A stretch of DNA of 64,000 nt, from the NCBI RefSeq assembly GCF_003386795.1, contig NZ_QTUC01000001.1, positions 2,046,001-2,110,000 on the forward strand. Reading direction: 5' to 3'. This document shows, in pieces, positions 18,319 to 27,164 of the stretch (positions are counted from its first letter, which is position 1; each line of letters begins with the position of its first letter). The stretch is from Thermasporomyces composti. Its GTDB lineage: Bacteria > Actinomycetota > Actinomycetes > Propionibacteriales > Actinopolymorphaceae. A program made the position numbers and the translations under genes. Below the pieces are notes generated by a model that did not search any database, was not told where the DNA came from, and saw only the letters and a program-made list of their open reading frames with translations.

Positions 18319-19092
18319 TCACGTGCGGTTGGCGCGGGGACGCTGCAGCACCGCCCGGAGGACCAGGACCACGAACTTCGTGTTGGTCACCGCGTACCGC
18401 CGGAACAGCCGACGCGGCTCCTGGACGAGCCGGAACAGCCACTCCAGGCCCATTCGCTGCAGGGCACGGGGCGCGCGACGCAGCTCACCAGCCAGGACGT
18501 CGAAGCTGCCGCCGACACCGATGCAGACGGGGACGCCCGTGAGGCAGCCGCCGTCGATGATGAAGCGCTCCTTGTCCGGCGTGGGCATGCCGACGAAGAG
18601 CACGTCGGCCCCGCTCTCCCGGATCTGCTCGAGGATGCGCGGCTCCTCACTGCGGTCGAAGTAGCCGTCCCGGTAGCCGGCGATGTTCACACCCTCGGCA
18701 CGTAGGCGAGCGGACAGGCGTTCGACGACGTGTGGCTTCGCCCCCAACAGGAAGATCTTCCAGCCGGTGTGCCGGGCTCGCTTGAGGATCTCCTCCATCA
18801 GGTCGATGCCGGCGACCCGCTCCGGCAGCGGGTGGCCGAGCATGCGGGCCGCCCACACGAAGGGCTGGCCGTCGCAACCGATGAGGTCGCCGCGCTCGAG
18901 CAGCGCGAGGTACTCGGGGTCGTCGTGGGCGCGGACGACGTTCGCGGCGTTGACGCACAGGTGAGTGCCGGGCTCACGGGTGCTGATGCGGTGCTCGACC
19001 CAGGCGAGGGTGTCGCTCATTCCGACGGCGTCGACGGGCACGCCGAGCACGCGCAGCCTGCGATCCCGGCTGACCAGTGCCATCTCTTGCAC
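18319..19092 (-). CDS. WecG/TagA/CpsF family glycosyltransferase
   Basis: 257 residues from GTG 19092, five bases after AGAGGGG; ATG 19083 is the alternative. The family motifs occur in order: LCVNAANVVRAHDDPEY, GCDGQPFVWAARML, ERVAGIDLMEEIL, FLLGAKP, GYRDGYF and VGMPTPDKERFI, with the Thr and Asp residues used in N-acetylmannosaminyl transfer to undecaprenyl-linked sugars. It acts at the inner face of the membrane in surface polysaccharide or teichoic acid synthesis. No other polysaccharide genes are nearby, so its pathway partners lie elsewhere. Confidence 0.9.
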   Translation of the reverse strand: MQEMALVSRDRRLRVLGVPVDAVGMSDTLAWVEHRISTREPGTHLCVNAANVVRAHDDPEYLALLERGDLIGCDGQPFVWAARMLGHPLPERVAGIDLMEEILKRARHTGWKIFLLGAKPHVVERLSARLRAEGVNIAGYRDGYFDRSEEPRILEQIRESGADVLFVGMPTPDKERFIIDGGCLTGVPVCIGVGGSFDVLAGELRRAPRALQRMGLEWLFRLVQEPRRLFRRYAVTNTKFVVLVLRAVLQRPRANRT

Positions 19093-19202
19093 CCACACCC
19101 CTCTGTGGCGGTTTCGCTCCAGGCGCAACCCTAGAGGCGAACAATCCTTGCAGATGTCCGGGGCGCCGCTCGTGACGGTGTGCGGCCGCTCGATGACGGA
19201 GC

Positions 19203-20000
19203 TTACGAGACGTCGCGAGGCGCGACGCGGAAGCGTCGGTGGGCGAGTGTCGGGTTGCGCCGCCGCACCTCGGCGATCCGTTCCGGCTCGACGTCGCCCA
19301 CACAGACGCCGACCTGCTCGCCGAGGGAGGTCACGACCACGCCCATGGGGTCGACGAGCATGCTGCGCCCTGAGTACGACGGACCGCACTGGGCAGCCGC
19401 CGCGACGTAGCAGGTGTTCTCGATGGCGCGGGCTCGGACCAGGGTCGTCCAGTGGTCCTCCTTGAGCGGTCCGTGCACCCACGCCGCAGGCACCACCAAC
19501 GCCTGCGCACCAGCGTCGACGAGTGCGCGCCCCAGCTCGGGAAACCGAAGGTCGTAGCAGGTCACCAGACCCCACCGCAGGCCGCCGACCTCGATCACGC
19601 AGCAGTCGTCCCCGGCGATGAGCCGGTCGGACTCACGGAAGCCGAACGCGTCGTAGAGGTGGATCTTGCGGTACGCGCCGGCCAGGGTTCCGTCGGGGGT
19701 CACGGCGACGACGGTGTTGTACGCCCGGTCAGCGTCACCTGCCGTCTCGAACATCCCGGCGACCACGACGGCGCCGAGCTCGCCGGCGAGGTCGGCGAGC
19801 GCGGAGACGAACGGCCCGTCGACGGGCTCCGCGGCCGGCGCGAGGGGGGCGTCCGCGGCCCCGAAGTCGTACATGCTCGCCTCGGGACACACCACGAGGT
19901 CGGGCTCGCTGGGCGCGGCACGTCTGGCCAACTCGCGGATCGTCGCGAGGTTCTCCGCCTTGTCCTGGCTGGCCGCGAACTGCAGCAAAGCGACACGCAC
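19203..20000 (-). CDS. carbon-nitrogen hydrolase (nitrilase superfamily)
   Basis: 265 residues, full length for the family. The catalytic Glu-Lys-Cys triad is visible as E40 in DLVVCPEASMYDFG, K112 in YRKIHLYDAFGF and C148 in GLVTCYDLRFPEL. The YDLRFPEL context and the RKIHLYDAF loop resemble deaminated-glutathione amidase and other Nit-like omega-amidases, so metabolite repair is the best guess, with a broader amidase role possible. The start is GTG 20000. It is separated from the glycosyltransferase gene by 110 bases. Confidence 0.88.
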   Translation of the reverse strand: MRVALLQFAASQDKAENLATIRELARRAAPSEPDLVVCPEASMYDFGAADAPLAPAAEPVDGPFVSALADLAGELGAVVVAGMFETAGDADRAYNTVVAVTPDGTLAGAYRKIHLYDAFGFRESDRLIAGDDCCVIEVGGLRWGLVTCYDLRFPELGRALVDAGAQALVVPAAWVHGPLKEDHWTTLVRARAIENTCYVAAAAQCGPSYSGRSMLVDPMGVVVTSLGEQVGVCVGDVEPERIAEVRRRNPTLAHRRFRVAPRDVS

Positions 20001-20394
20001 GAGAGACAGTCTGCCCGCCCGAGCCTGGCACTCACCGCACCTGTGTCCACAAACCGACAGGTGGCGGCGTCGCCCACAGACCGGTTCGCACCACGCCTAT
20101 CCCCGAGCCGCGACAAGTGCGAGACTCGACCTCGTGCGGCGCAACCACCCGGGCGCGCGGAACAGCCTGTGGCCGGCGGCCACGGGCCGGCCGGAAGACC
20201 CCACTCAGCTGGTCCACACCCTTCAGCCACTCGGCGCGGATGGTCGACACCGGGCACCCGGTCAGCGTCAGGCCTTCAGTCACGACAGAACACCCGGTCA
20301 CTCCGACCGACCGATCGGCACCCGACAACCAGTCGACACCGGACACGCGGCGAACGCCGGCCAGCCGGCGAGCACGAGAGGGCGGCACGCAGTC
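20001..20394. other. repeat-rich intergenic region
   Basis: About 394 bases between divergent genes. From about 20190 to 20380 short related phrases recur, built on CGACACCGG, CACCCGGTCA and CCGACCGATCGG. I see no confident promoter. The rightward frame of the following gene stays open through this stretch, so a longer N-terminus cannot be excluded. Confidence 0.4.
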
Positions 20395-21159
20395 ATGTGG
20401 AACCCCGCGGAAGCACCGACGCGGTCACCTATCCCTCAGGTCCCTCAGGCACCCAGCTCTCAGGCGCCTGGCTCTCCGGCACCAGTCGCCTCGGCGGCAG
20501 GTGAGCCCACGACGCCAGGGCACGGGAACGCGCTGGGCTTCACCTCGGCCGGCGGGTGGCGGCCAGCCACCGCGACCCACCTCCAGGCCTACGACGTCGT
20601 GGTCCTCGCGGGAGGCGCCGCCCGACGCTTCGGCGGAGCCGACAAGGTGCTGCTCCCCGTGGCAGGCCGGCCCATGCTGGAGCGGGTGCTCGCGGCGGGC
20701 GCCGGCGCACGGACGACCGTCGTCGTGGGTCCACGCCGCCCCCTCCCGGTGGCGGTCCGATGGACCCGGGAGGATCCGCCTGGTTCCGGCCCGCTCGCGG
20801 CACTCGCCGCCGGGTTGTCGCTCTGCGAGGCTCCGATCACCACCGTCCTCGCCGCCGACATGCCCATGCTCGACGAGACCGTGGTCGCCGCCTTGGTCGA
20901 GGCCGCCTCCGCCGACGACGTCGACGGTGCCGTTCTCACCGACGACACCGGCGAGCAACAGCCGCTCGCAGCGGCCTACCGTCGGCAGGCTTTGCAGGAT
21001 GTCCTCACGACGATCGGCGATCCCCGTGACCGTCCGATGCGGCTCCTGCTCCGTGCGCTCCGGCTGGCCACCGTGCCGAACCCACGGGCCGCCCTCGACT
21101 GCGACACTCCGGACGACCTCTTCCACGCCGACCGCGTGGCGGAGCAACGTCTCTCGTAG
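20395..21159 (+). CDS. MobA-like nucleotidyltransferase
   Basis: 255 codons from ATG 20395. After a 65-residue Pro/Ser/Ala-rich leader comes the nucleotidyltransferase signature VVLAGGAARRFGGADK, then PLAALAAGLSLCE, the Asp-containing LAADMPMLDE and a C-terminal DCDTPDDL, the arrangement of molybdopterin guanylyltransferase (MobA) and MocA-type enzymes. It would attach GMP or CMP to molybdopterin. The N-terminal extension is atypical and the true start may be further downstream, although no good ribosome-binding site marks one. DUF6457, common beside mobA in actinobacteria, is next. Confidence 0.82.
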   Translation: MWNPAEAPTRSPIPQVPQAPSSQAPGSPAPVASAAGEPTTPGHGNALGFTSAGGWRPATATHLQAYDVVVLAGGAARRFGGADKVLLPVAGRPMLERVLAAGAGARTTVVVGPRRPLPVAVRWTREDPPGSGPLAALAAGLSLCEAPITTVLAADMPMLDETVVAALVEAASADDVDGAVLTDDTGEQQPLAAAYRRQALQDVLTTIGDPRDRPMRLLLRALRLATVPNPRAALDCDTPDDLFHADRVAEQRLS

Positions 21160-21383
21160 CCCTAGCCAGAGCGCGCTCCCCGATGCACATCCGTGTGGGC
21201 ACGTGCTTGACCTGGGACCACCCTCGCCAGGTGGCCGTGACGTCCAGGTGGCCACGACATCGACGGGCCGTCTGTGGATGACCGACAACTGCGAGGGATC
21301 GAGGTGGGTCAGGCAGGGAAGGGCAACAAGCAAGGCCAGCGCGGGCCCACGCGCGTAGGCCGCTCCGAGCAGGAAGGTGCAGC

Positions 21384-21713
21384 GTGCTTCTCGACTGGTC
21401 TCGCGAGGTGTCGTCCGCTCTCGGACTCGACTCGACGTCCGCCACCACGCCGGACGGTGAGGGCCTGAACGTCGACGAGAAGGTGATCGACGACGTCCTG
21501 GCGCTCGCCCGGGACGCGGCGCACGCCGTCGAGCGGCCAGCGGCGCCTCTCACGACCTTCCTCGTCGGCTACGCGGCCGGGCTGCGCGGAGGCGGCGTGA
21601 GTTCCGTCTCCGAGTGCGTCGCCGTCGTCCAGTCCCTCGCCCGCTCCTGGCGCGAGGGCGCGCCTCGGCGCACTGCCGACACAGGCATCTCCGGTGACCG
21701 AGGCGCAAGCTAG
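21384..21713 (+). CDS. DUF6457 domain protein
   Basis: 109 residues from GTG 21384, preceded by AGGAAGG. The motifs LDWSREVSSALGLD, VLALARDAAHAVERPAAPL and TTFLVGYAAGLRGG identify DUF6457, a small helical actinobacterial domain often beside or fused to molybdenum cofactor enzymes. Its role is unknown; the position after a MobA-like gene supports a molybdopterin link. The K+ channel gene starts 12 bases after its stop, so these genes are probably co-transcribed. Confidence 0.8.
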   Translation: MLLDWSREVSSALGLDSTSATTPDGEGLNVDEKVIDDVLALARDAAHAVERPAAPLTTFLVGYAAGLRGGGVSSVSECVAVVQSLARSWREGAPRRTADTGISGDRGAS

Positions 21714-21725
21714 TGTCGTCCCGCC

Positions 21726-22826
21726 ATGATCAGGCCTCCGTCAAGCGAGCGGGTGCAGCCGACCACCGACATCCAGCTGCCGCTCCGCTACGCGTCACCG
21801 CCTCGGCAGATCGGGATCCGAGTGCTCGTGGCGCTCGCCCTGGTCATGCTCGTCGTCCTGATCGTCTACCTCGGGCGGGACGGGTACCGCGACGCCGCCG
21901 GTGGGCCCATCAGTCTCCTTGACGCGGCCTACTACGCGACCGTGACGCTCACCACCACCGGGTACGGCGACATCACGCCGGTCACGCCGACCGCCCGACT
22001 GGTCAACGTCGTCCTCATCACGCCGTTGCGGCTGACGTTCCTCATCGTGCTGGTGGGAACGACACTGGAGGTCCTGGCGACCCGGAGCCGCGAACACTGG
22101 CGAATCACGCGATGGAGGAATCGGTTGCGCGACCACACCGTGATCATCGGCTTCGGAACCAAGGGTCGCGGCGCAGCCGACACCCTGGTCAGCAGCGGCG
22201 TGCCCAAGGACCAGATCGTGGTGATCGACGCCAAGCAGGCCGCCGTGGCTGAGGCGAACGCGCTCGGGCTGGGCGCGATCGTCGGCGACGCCACCCGCAC
22301 CGAGGTGCTACGGCGGGTCAAGGCGGAGTCGGCCGCCCGGATCATCGTGACCACGCACCGCGACGACACCGCGGTCCTGGTCACCCTCACCGCCCGCCGG
22401 ATCAACCCGGACGCCTTGGTGGTCGTGTCGGCCCGGGAGACCGACAACATCCCCCTGCTCAGGCAGAGTGGTGCCGACATCACGGTGACCTCCTCGGAGG
22501 CGGTCGGCCGCATCATGGGCCTGTCGACGGTCAGCCCCGCGCTCGGAACCGTCCTGGGCGACCTCCTCACGTACGGCAAGGGCATGGAGGTGGCCGAGCG
22601 CCCGGTGCTGCCACGCGAGGAGGGGCGGTCACCGCGCGACTTGGAGGACGTCGTCGTGGCCGTGGTGCGGGACGACGAGGTCTACGGCTACTACGACCCC
22701 ACCGTGTCGCAGGTGCTGCGCGGCGACCGGGTGGTCGTCGTCCGTCCGTCCGAGGAGCAGCCGTGGGCGCCGCGACCGGGTGAGCGGCCGGAGGACTACA
22801 CCGAACCATCCGAGGACGAGGAGTGA
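21726..22826 (+). CDS. two-TM potassium channel with cytosolic RCK (TrkA-N) domain
   Basis: 366 residues. TM1 lies at about 32-50, the pore helix and selectivity filter TTTGYGD at 76-82 and TM2 at about 92-112. A Rossmann-type RCK domain follows (HTVIIGFGTKGRGAADTL, then VVIDAKQAAV and a TrkA-C-like end). This is the architecture of MthK-like ligand-gated K+ channels. The last 60 residues are acidic and end EPSEDEE. The quinone reductase gene starts two bases after its stop behind GAGGACGAGGAG, so the two are coupled. Confidence 0.93.
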   Translation: MIRPPSSERVQPTTDIQLPLRYASPPRQIGIRVLVALALVMLVVLIVYLGRDGYRDAAGGPISLLDAAYYATVTLTTTGYGDITPVTPTARLVNVVLITPLRLTFLIVLVGTTLEVLATRSREHWRITRWRNRLRDHTVIIGFGTKGRGAADTLVSSGVPKDQIVVIDAKQAAVAEANALGLGAIVGDATRTEVLRRVKAESAARIIVTTHRDDTAVLVTLTARRINPDALVVVSARETDNIPLLRQSGADITVTSSEAVGRIMGLSTVSPALGTVLGDLLTYGKGMEVAERPVLPREEGRSPRDLEDVVVAVVRDDEVYGYYDPTVSQVLRGDRVVVVRPSEEQPWAPRPGERPEDYTEPSEDEE

Positions 22827-22827
22827 C

Positions 22828-23811
22828 ATGCGTGCGGTGGTGACACACGGCTCCGGTGGTCGTGAGGTCCTCGCGGTCGAGGAGGTACCCGACCCAGAGC
22901 CCGGCCGCGGGGAGGTGCTCATCGAGGTCGAGGCCGCCGGTGTCAACCGGGCCGACATCCTGCAGCGCGAGGGCGGCTACCCACCCCCGCCCCACGCGTC
23001 CCCGATCCTCGGTCTGGAGTGCTCGGGCAGGGTTGCCGCGGTGGGCCCGGAGGTCGCGGACTTCGCGGTCGGTGACGAGGTGTGCGCGCTGCTCGACGGT
23101 GGCGGCTACGCCGAGCTCGTCGCCGCTCCGGCCGGTCAGGTCCTCCGCCGGCCTGAGGGGGTGAGCCTGGTCGACGCCGCCGGACTCCCGGAGGCGGTCT
23201 GTACCGTGTGGTCGAACCTCTTCATGGTGGCCGGTCTGCGTCCGGGGGAGACCCTGCTCGTCCACGGAGGAGCGAGCGGCATCGGCACGACCGCGATCCA
23301 ACTGGCCGTCGCCCTCGGGGCGAAGGTCATCGCCACCGTCGGCACCGCCGCGAAGGCCGACCGCTGCCGCGACCTCGGCGCGGAACTCGTCATCAACTAC
23401 CGCGAGGACGACTTCGTCGAGGCCGTGCGGGGCGCGACCGACGGGCGGGGAGCCGACGTGATTCTCGACATCGTCGGCGCTGAGTACCTTCCTCGGAACG
23501 TCCGTGCGCTCGCGACTGAGGGACGCCTCGTCGTCATCGGGATGCTCGGCGGTCGGCGCGGCGAGCTCGACCTGGGCACGCTGCTCCGCAAGCGCGCGGC
23601 CGTCCTCGCCACCACCTTGCGCGGGCGACCACCCGCGCAGAAGGCGGCGATCGTCTCCAGCGTCGCCGAGAACGTCTGGCCTCTCGTCGCCGACGGACAC
23701 GTGCGACCGATCATCGACCGAGTGCTCCCGCTCGACCAGGTGGCCGAAGCTCATCGGGTCATGGAGGCGAGTGAGCACGTGGGCAAGGTCCTGCTGTCGA
23801 CGCGCCCCTGA
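22828..23811 (+). CDS. NAD(P)H:quinone oxidoreductase, zinc-independent MDR family
   Basis: 327 residues of the medium-chain dehydrogenase/reductase superfamily. The N-terminal GroES-like domain has AAGVNRADILQREGGYPPPP, typical of the quinone oxidoreductase/PIG3 branch, and lacks the catalytic zinc cysteines. The nucleotide-binding domain carries LLVHGGASGIGTTAIQLA. It would reduce quinones or enones with NADPH. The start ATG 22828 lies directly behind the channel gene, so expression is shared. Confidence 0.93.
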   Translation: MRAVVTHGSGGREVLAVEEVPDPEPGRGEVLIEVEAAGVNRADILQREGGYPPPPHASPILGLECSGRVAAVGPEVADFAVGDEVCALLDGGGYAELVAAPAGQVLRRPEGVSLVDAAGLPEAVCTVWSNLFMVAGLRPGETLLVHGGASGIGTTAIQLAVALGAKVIATVGTAAKADRCRDLGAELVINYREDDFVEAVRGATDGRGADVILDIVGAEYLPRNVRALATEGRLVVIGMLGGRRGELDLGTLLRKRAAVLATTLRGRPPAQKAAIVSSVAENVWPLVADGHVRPIIDRVLPLDQVAEAHRVMEASEHVGKVLLSTRP

Positions 23812-24215
23812 GCTCTCTCGGCCTGCGGCCTCGGGCGGACGGCCGGCGACGAAGGCGCCGCCGGACCTTCCCTCCTCTCCCGGTTCCCGTCTCACCGCGG
23901 GTCTCGCCTCGACGCGAACCTGCTGAGACCGCGCGTGCGTCCCGCCACGCGCTGTGGGCATGCAGCCACCATGTGTCGGCGATCGGGTCCGCAGAAAGTT
24001 CTGGACACGAGGAAACCAATCCGGCCGGCTGATCGTCGTACGAGTAATCCACGCAACTCGGACAACGGTGATCAGATGGCGTATTGGTGATCAACCGCGA
24101 TCGCCGAGCCAGCACCTGACGAACGGGTCCGGCTGACGCTCCGGCAGCGCGCCACGGCCCGGCGCTCGGAGCGAGACCGACGGGACGTCCAGCGACGCGG
24201 AAGGCGGGTGATGAC
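23812..24215. other. intergenic region upstream of the bpa locus
   Basis: About 404 bases. The octamer GGTGATCA occurs twice, 19 bases apart (24067-24074 and 24086-24093), in a locally A+T-richer patch that could hold an operator and promoter for the small basic frame and bpa. No gene supported on either strand. Confidence 0.4.
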
Positions 24216-24416
24216 ATGAACATCGACCACGCGCACAGGCAACGACGGCTCGCCCGGATCCGGATCTGGGCCGAGGTGGAGCGACGACGTTCCGAACGTC
24301 TCCGTCAGAACGCACGGGCCGCGAAGTCCAGCGGCGACGACGCGGGTCGACGCCAGGAGTCGAGCAGTGGTGAGTCTCCCGGGGGGCACTCTCGCTTGAA
24401 TTGCCCCTTGGGGTAA
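24216..24416 (+). CDS. small basic protein, hypothetical
   Basis: 66 codons from an ATG about ten bases after GGAAGGCGGG. The first 40 residues are strongly basic and helical (RLARIRIWAEVERRRSERLR), the rest Ser/Gly-rich. It ends 10 bases before bpa. I do not recognise it; it may be a real co-transcribed small gene or a chance frame. Confidence 0.35.
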   Translation: MNIDHAHRQRRLARIRIWAEVERRRSERLRQNARAAKSSGDDAGRRQESSSGESPGGHSRLNCPLG

Positions 24417-24426
24417 GGATGGGGCT

Positions 24427-25038
24427 ATGACCGAGCCTCAGCAGACCCCTGACGCCGAACGGACCCGCGGCGAATCCGCCAAGAGGGGGCAGGAGTCCGA
24501 CTCCCCCCGCATCGTGATCGTCGGGCCCGACGGGATGGCCGTCGAGGGCCCTCCCCGACCCGCTGAGGGCCGTGAGGAGGAGGAAGACGACGAGCGGTCG
24601 GTCACCGACCTCGTCGAGCAGCCCGCGAAGGTCATGCGGATCGGCAGCATGATCAAGCAGCTGCTCGAGGAGGTGAAGTCCGCACCGCTCGACGAGGCGA
24701 GCCGGCAGCGGCTCCGCGAGATTCACAAGTCGTCCATCGCGGAGCTGGAGAAGGGGCTCGCTCCCGAGCTGGTTGAGGAGCTCGAGCGCCTGTCGCTGCC
24801 GTTCGAGGAAGGCGAGGTCCCAAGCGAAGCGGAGCTTCGCGTCGCCCAGGCCCAGCTCGTCGGTTGGCTGGAAGGGCTCTTCCACGGCATCCAGACGGCC
24901 CTGTTCGCTCAGCAGATGGCGGCTCGTGCCCAGCTGGAGCAGATCCGGCGCTCACTGCCACCGGGGACGCCGATGTCGCAGATGCAGCAGTCGCAGCGGC
25001 ACGAGCCCGACCGGGGCGGCAGTGGCATGTACCTGTGA
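24427..25038 (+). CDS. bpa: bacterial proteasome activator
   Basis: 203 residues of the DUF2587 family. An acidic disordered N-terminus is followed by the helical bundle (VMRIGSMIKQLLEEVKSAPL near 69-88, LREIHKSSIAELEKGLAPEL, LRVAQAQLVGWLEGLFHGIQ). The C-terminus ends GGSGMYL, matching the GQYL/HbYX-like tail with which Bpa docks onto the 20S proteasome and opens its gate, without ATP. The presence of bpa implies that this organism has a proteasome, encoded elsewhere. A GGGGTAAGGAT box lies just upstream of the ATG, so the transcript may have a very short leader. Confidence 0.95.
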   Translation: MTEPQQTPDAERTRGESAKRGQESDSPRIVIVGPDGMAVEGPPRPAEGREEEEDDERSVTDLVEQPAKVMRIGSMIKQLLEEVKSAPLDEASRQRLREIHKSSIAELEKGLAPELVEELERLSLPFEEGEVPSEAELRVAQAQLVGWLEGLFHGIQTALFAQQMAARAQLEQIRRSLPPGTPMSQMQQSQRHEPDRGGSGMYL

Positions 25039-25060
25039 CGTGACGGGACCGACGTTCACC

Positions 25061-25105
25061 GCCGGCACGCGTCGGTGGCGAGGGCGAGGGCCGGCGCGTG
25101 CCGGC
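25061..25105. terminator. terminator between convergent bpa and HAD gene
   Basis: GCCGGCACGCG (25061-25071) and CGCGTGCCGGC (25095-25105) form a perfect 11-base inverted repeat with a 23-base loop, 23 bases after the bpa stop and 23 bases before the HAD gene end on the other strand. The placement fits a bidirectional terminator. Confidence 0.7.
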
Positions 25106-25127
25106 TGCGGAGGCGCCGCGAGACCGC

Positions 25128-25943
25128 TCAGTCCGGCAGGCCGAACAGGCTCTCCAACACCTGCGCGACGCCGTCCTCGTCGTTGCTGGGGCATCGCCGG
25201 CTGACCGCCGCGAGGACGTCGGGGTGAGCGCCGGCCACGGCGTATGACGTGCCCGCCCATCCCAGCATCGCCAAGTCGTTCGGCATGTCACCGAACGCCA
25301 CGACCTCGCTCGCTGCGATGCCGTTCTCCCGACACCACGCGGCGAGGGTCGTCGCCTTCGACACCCCGCGCGCGGAGATCTCCAGCAACCCGACCTTGCT
25401 CGCGTGGGTGACCTCGGCGAGGTCCCCCACCACCGCGCGGGCCTTGGCCAAGAGCATGTCGGGGTGGTACTCCTCGTGCCTGGCCAGGAGCTTCACCGGC
25501 GGTGTGTTCAGCAGCTCGGTCAGCTCTCCGACGAACACCTCGTGCCGGCGTTCCTCCGCCACCCGGTACGTCGGCTCGTGCCCGAAGCGATCCCCGAACT
25601 CCACGCCGAACGCCACGCCCGGCACCGCCGTCCGAAGCGCCTCCACCAGCCTCAGGCCGACCTCGGGTGCGATCGGGCGACGTCGTAGCTCGCGCTCCCT
25701 GTGGAGGTCATAGACCACGGCCCCGTTCGAGCACACGGCGACGCCGCGGTGGTCGGTCTGGTCAGCGATCGACCGCATCCAGCGGGGTGGCCGTCCCGTG
25801 GCGAAGATGACGGTCGAACCGCATCGCTCCACGTGGGCCAGTGCCCGGCGCGTGCGCTCGGACACCGTGCCGTCGGAACGCAGGAGTGTGCCGTCGAGGT
25901 CGCTGACGACCAAGCGGGGAACGCGAGGTGAGGTCCGAGCCAC
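25128..25943 (-). CDS. HAD superfamily phosphatase, Cof-type
   Basis: 271 residues from GTG 25943; the frame is open to 26114 but the extra 57 residues are Ala/Arg/Thr-rich filler. The motifs are LVVSDLDGTLL (nucleophile Asp), IFATGRPP, a Lys before LLEISARGVSKATTL and FGDMPNDLAML, the HAD-IIB Cof subfamily order with a C2 cap. Such enzymes dephosphorylate sugar phosphates or cofactors. The paralogue at 29075-29965 shares the same motifs but sits in another operon. Confidence 0.87.
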   Translation of the reverse strand: MARTSPRVPRLVVSDLDGTLLRSDGTVSERTRRALAHVERCGSTVIFATGRPPRWMRSIADQTDHRGVAVCSNGAVVYDLHRERELRRRPIAPEVGLRLVEALRTAVPGVAFGVEFGDRFGHEPTYRVAEERRHEVFVGELTELLNTPPVKLLARHEEYHPDMLLAKARAVVGDLAEVTHASKVGLLEISARGVSKATTLAAWCRENGIAASEVVAFGDMPNDLAMLGWAGTSYAVAGAHPDVLAAVSRRCPSNDEDGVAQVLESLFGLPD

Positions 25944-26456
25944 ACCGTCGTAGGAGCTACGCGCCTGGCGTGCGGTGCCAGCCGCCCCTGTCGTCCTGGC
26001 CAGGCGCGGTGTCCTGGTCGGCCCACCGGCCGGCGCAGCGGTGCCGGCCCGCTCCGCCGCGCTGGCACGTTCAGCGTGGGACTCCGCATCGGGACCGGGA
26101 CTCACGCACCTCATCCTGTCAGATCAGCCGCCGGGATGGGCTGGCCCGATCGCGCGAGGTCCGTCCGGACCTGGTCAAGGGTGCTCGAGCGTGGCCTACC
26201 CGGGGCGCATCGGACATCGCTCTCGGGTGGGACAAGGCGGGAAGCGCGGACGACCACGAGTCACGACGGTCAGGAGTCACCACACATGGTGAAGGCCTTC
26301 GCGACATGGTGAAGGCCCTCGCGCACCGTCACCGGAGGTCGAGGGCCTTCGCGTGTGCCGAGCCGCCAGGTCACGGGAGGAGACGTCGCCTGAGGAGGAG
26401 CCCCCGACGACCTCGTCACCGGAGATGGAGCGGGTCGAGCGGTGCGAGGAAATCGC
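25944..26456. other. intergenic region with repeated hairpin unit
   Basis: About 510 bases between the HAD gene start and the lipoprotein gene end. Up to 26114 it is the low-complexity upstream extension of the HAD frame. At 26285-26350 a 20-base phrase is repeated and forms hairpins (separate entry). No other gene supported. Confidence 0.45.
26285..26350. terminator. tandem hairpin downstream of the lipoprotein gene
   Basis: CATGGTGAAGGCCTTCGCGA (26285-26304) is repeated with two changes at 26305-26324. GAAGGCCCTCG (26311-26321) then forms a perfect 11-base inverted repeat with CGAGGGCCTTC (26340-26350). It lies about 107 bases past the lipoprotein stop and probably terminates that leftward transcript. 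Confidence 0.55.
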
Positions 26457-27164
26457 TCAGTTCAGCGCCCGCTCCAGCCGCTGCGCGGCCTTGACGGTCA
26501 AGTCCTCCGCGACCTCGTCGAGCTGGTCCTTGTCGGTGGACCAGACGTAGATCGCGCTGAGGAGGTCACCGTTGCGCTGGTAGACCGCGATGTAGGAGTA
26601 GTCGGCTTCCTTCCGGTCGTCGGTTCCCCGCCAGGCGAACGATCCCTCGAGCGCACCCTTCGGCGCGTCGACGACCTCGATGTCCTTGATCTGCCCCTCG
26701 TCGTGCTTCCAGCCGTCGCAGTCCTCGACAGCCTTCTTGATCTCCTCGAGGGCCGCCTCACCCTTGCCGGGCTTGTAGGCGACGGCCTCGTTGCTGACGA
26801 CCAGGTCCGGGTTCCGCGCGCCCTTCCAGAAGAAGTCCTGGTTGCGGGCCAGGCGGTCGCCGTCACTCCGCCCCTGCTTGCCGCAGACGTCGTTGGTCGG
26901 CACATCGAGGGAGTCGTCCTGATTCTGCACCTCGGTGTCGTGGCCGATGTCTCCCTCGCTGAGGATGACCCGGCCGATCGCCGCCTTGAGCTGGTCAGGC
27001 GTGAGCTCGCGCTCCCTGCTGTCATTCTCGTTGGCGACCCGGGCCTCGTTCTGCTGACGAGGCGCGGAGTTATCCGCCGGTGGCTCGCCGTCGTTCGAAC
27101 TGCAGCCGGTGAACATCACCGCACCTGCGGCGAGCATCGCGAGTACGAGTCGGGTTCTAGGCAC
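26457..27164 (-). CDS. secreted lipoprotein, unknown function
   Basis: 235 residues from GTG 27164. The N-terminus (VPRTRLVLAMLAAGAVMF) is a lipoprotein signal peptide ending in a TGC lipobox, so the protein is anchored on the outer face of the membrane. The mature part is acidic, with a conserved-looking DVCGKQGRSDGDRLARNQDF and two internal Cys residues that could pair. I do not recognise a family. Its start overlaps the metG stop by 8 bases and lacks its own ribosome-binding site, so it is translationally coupled to metG and under the same leader control. Confidence 0.75.
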   Translation of the reverse strand: MPRTRLVLAMLAAGAVMFTGCSSNDGEPPADNSAPRQQNEARVANENDSRERELTPDQLKAAIGRVILSEGDIGHDTEVQNQDDSLDVPTNDVCGKQGRSDGDRLARNQDFFWKGARNPDLVVSNEAVAYKPGKGEAALEEIKKAVEDCDGWKHDEGQIKDIEVVDAPKGALEGSFAWRGTDDRKEADYSYIAVYQRNGDLLSAIYVWSTDKDQLDEVAEDLTVKAAQRLERALN

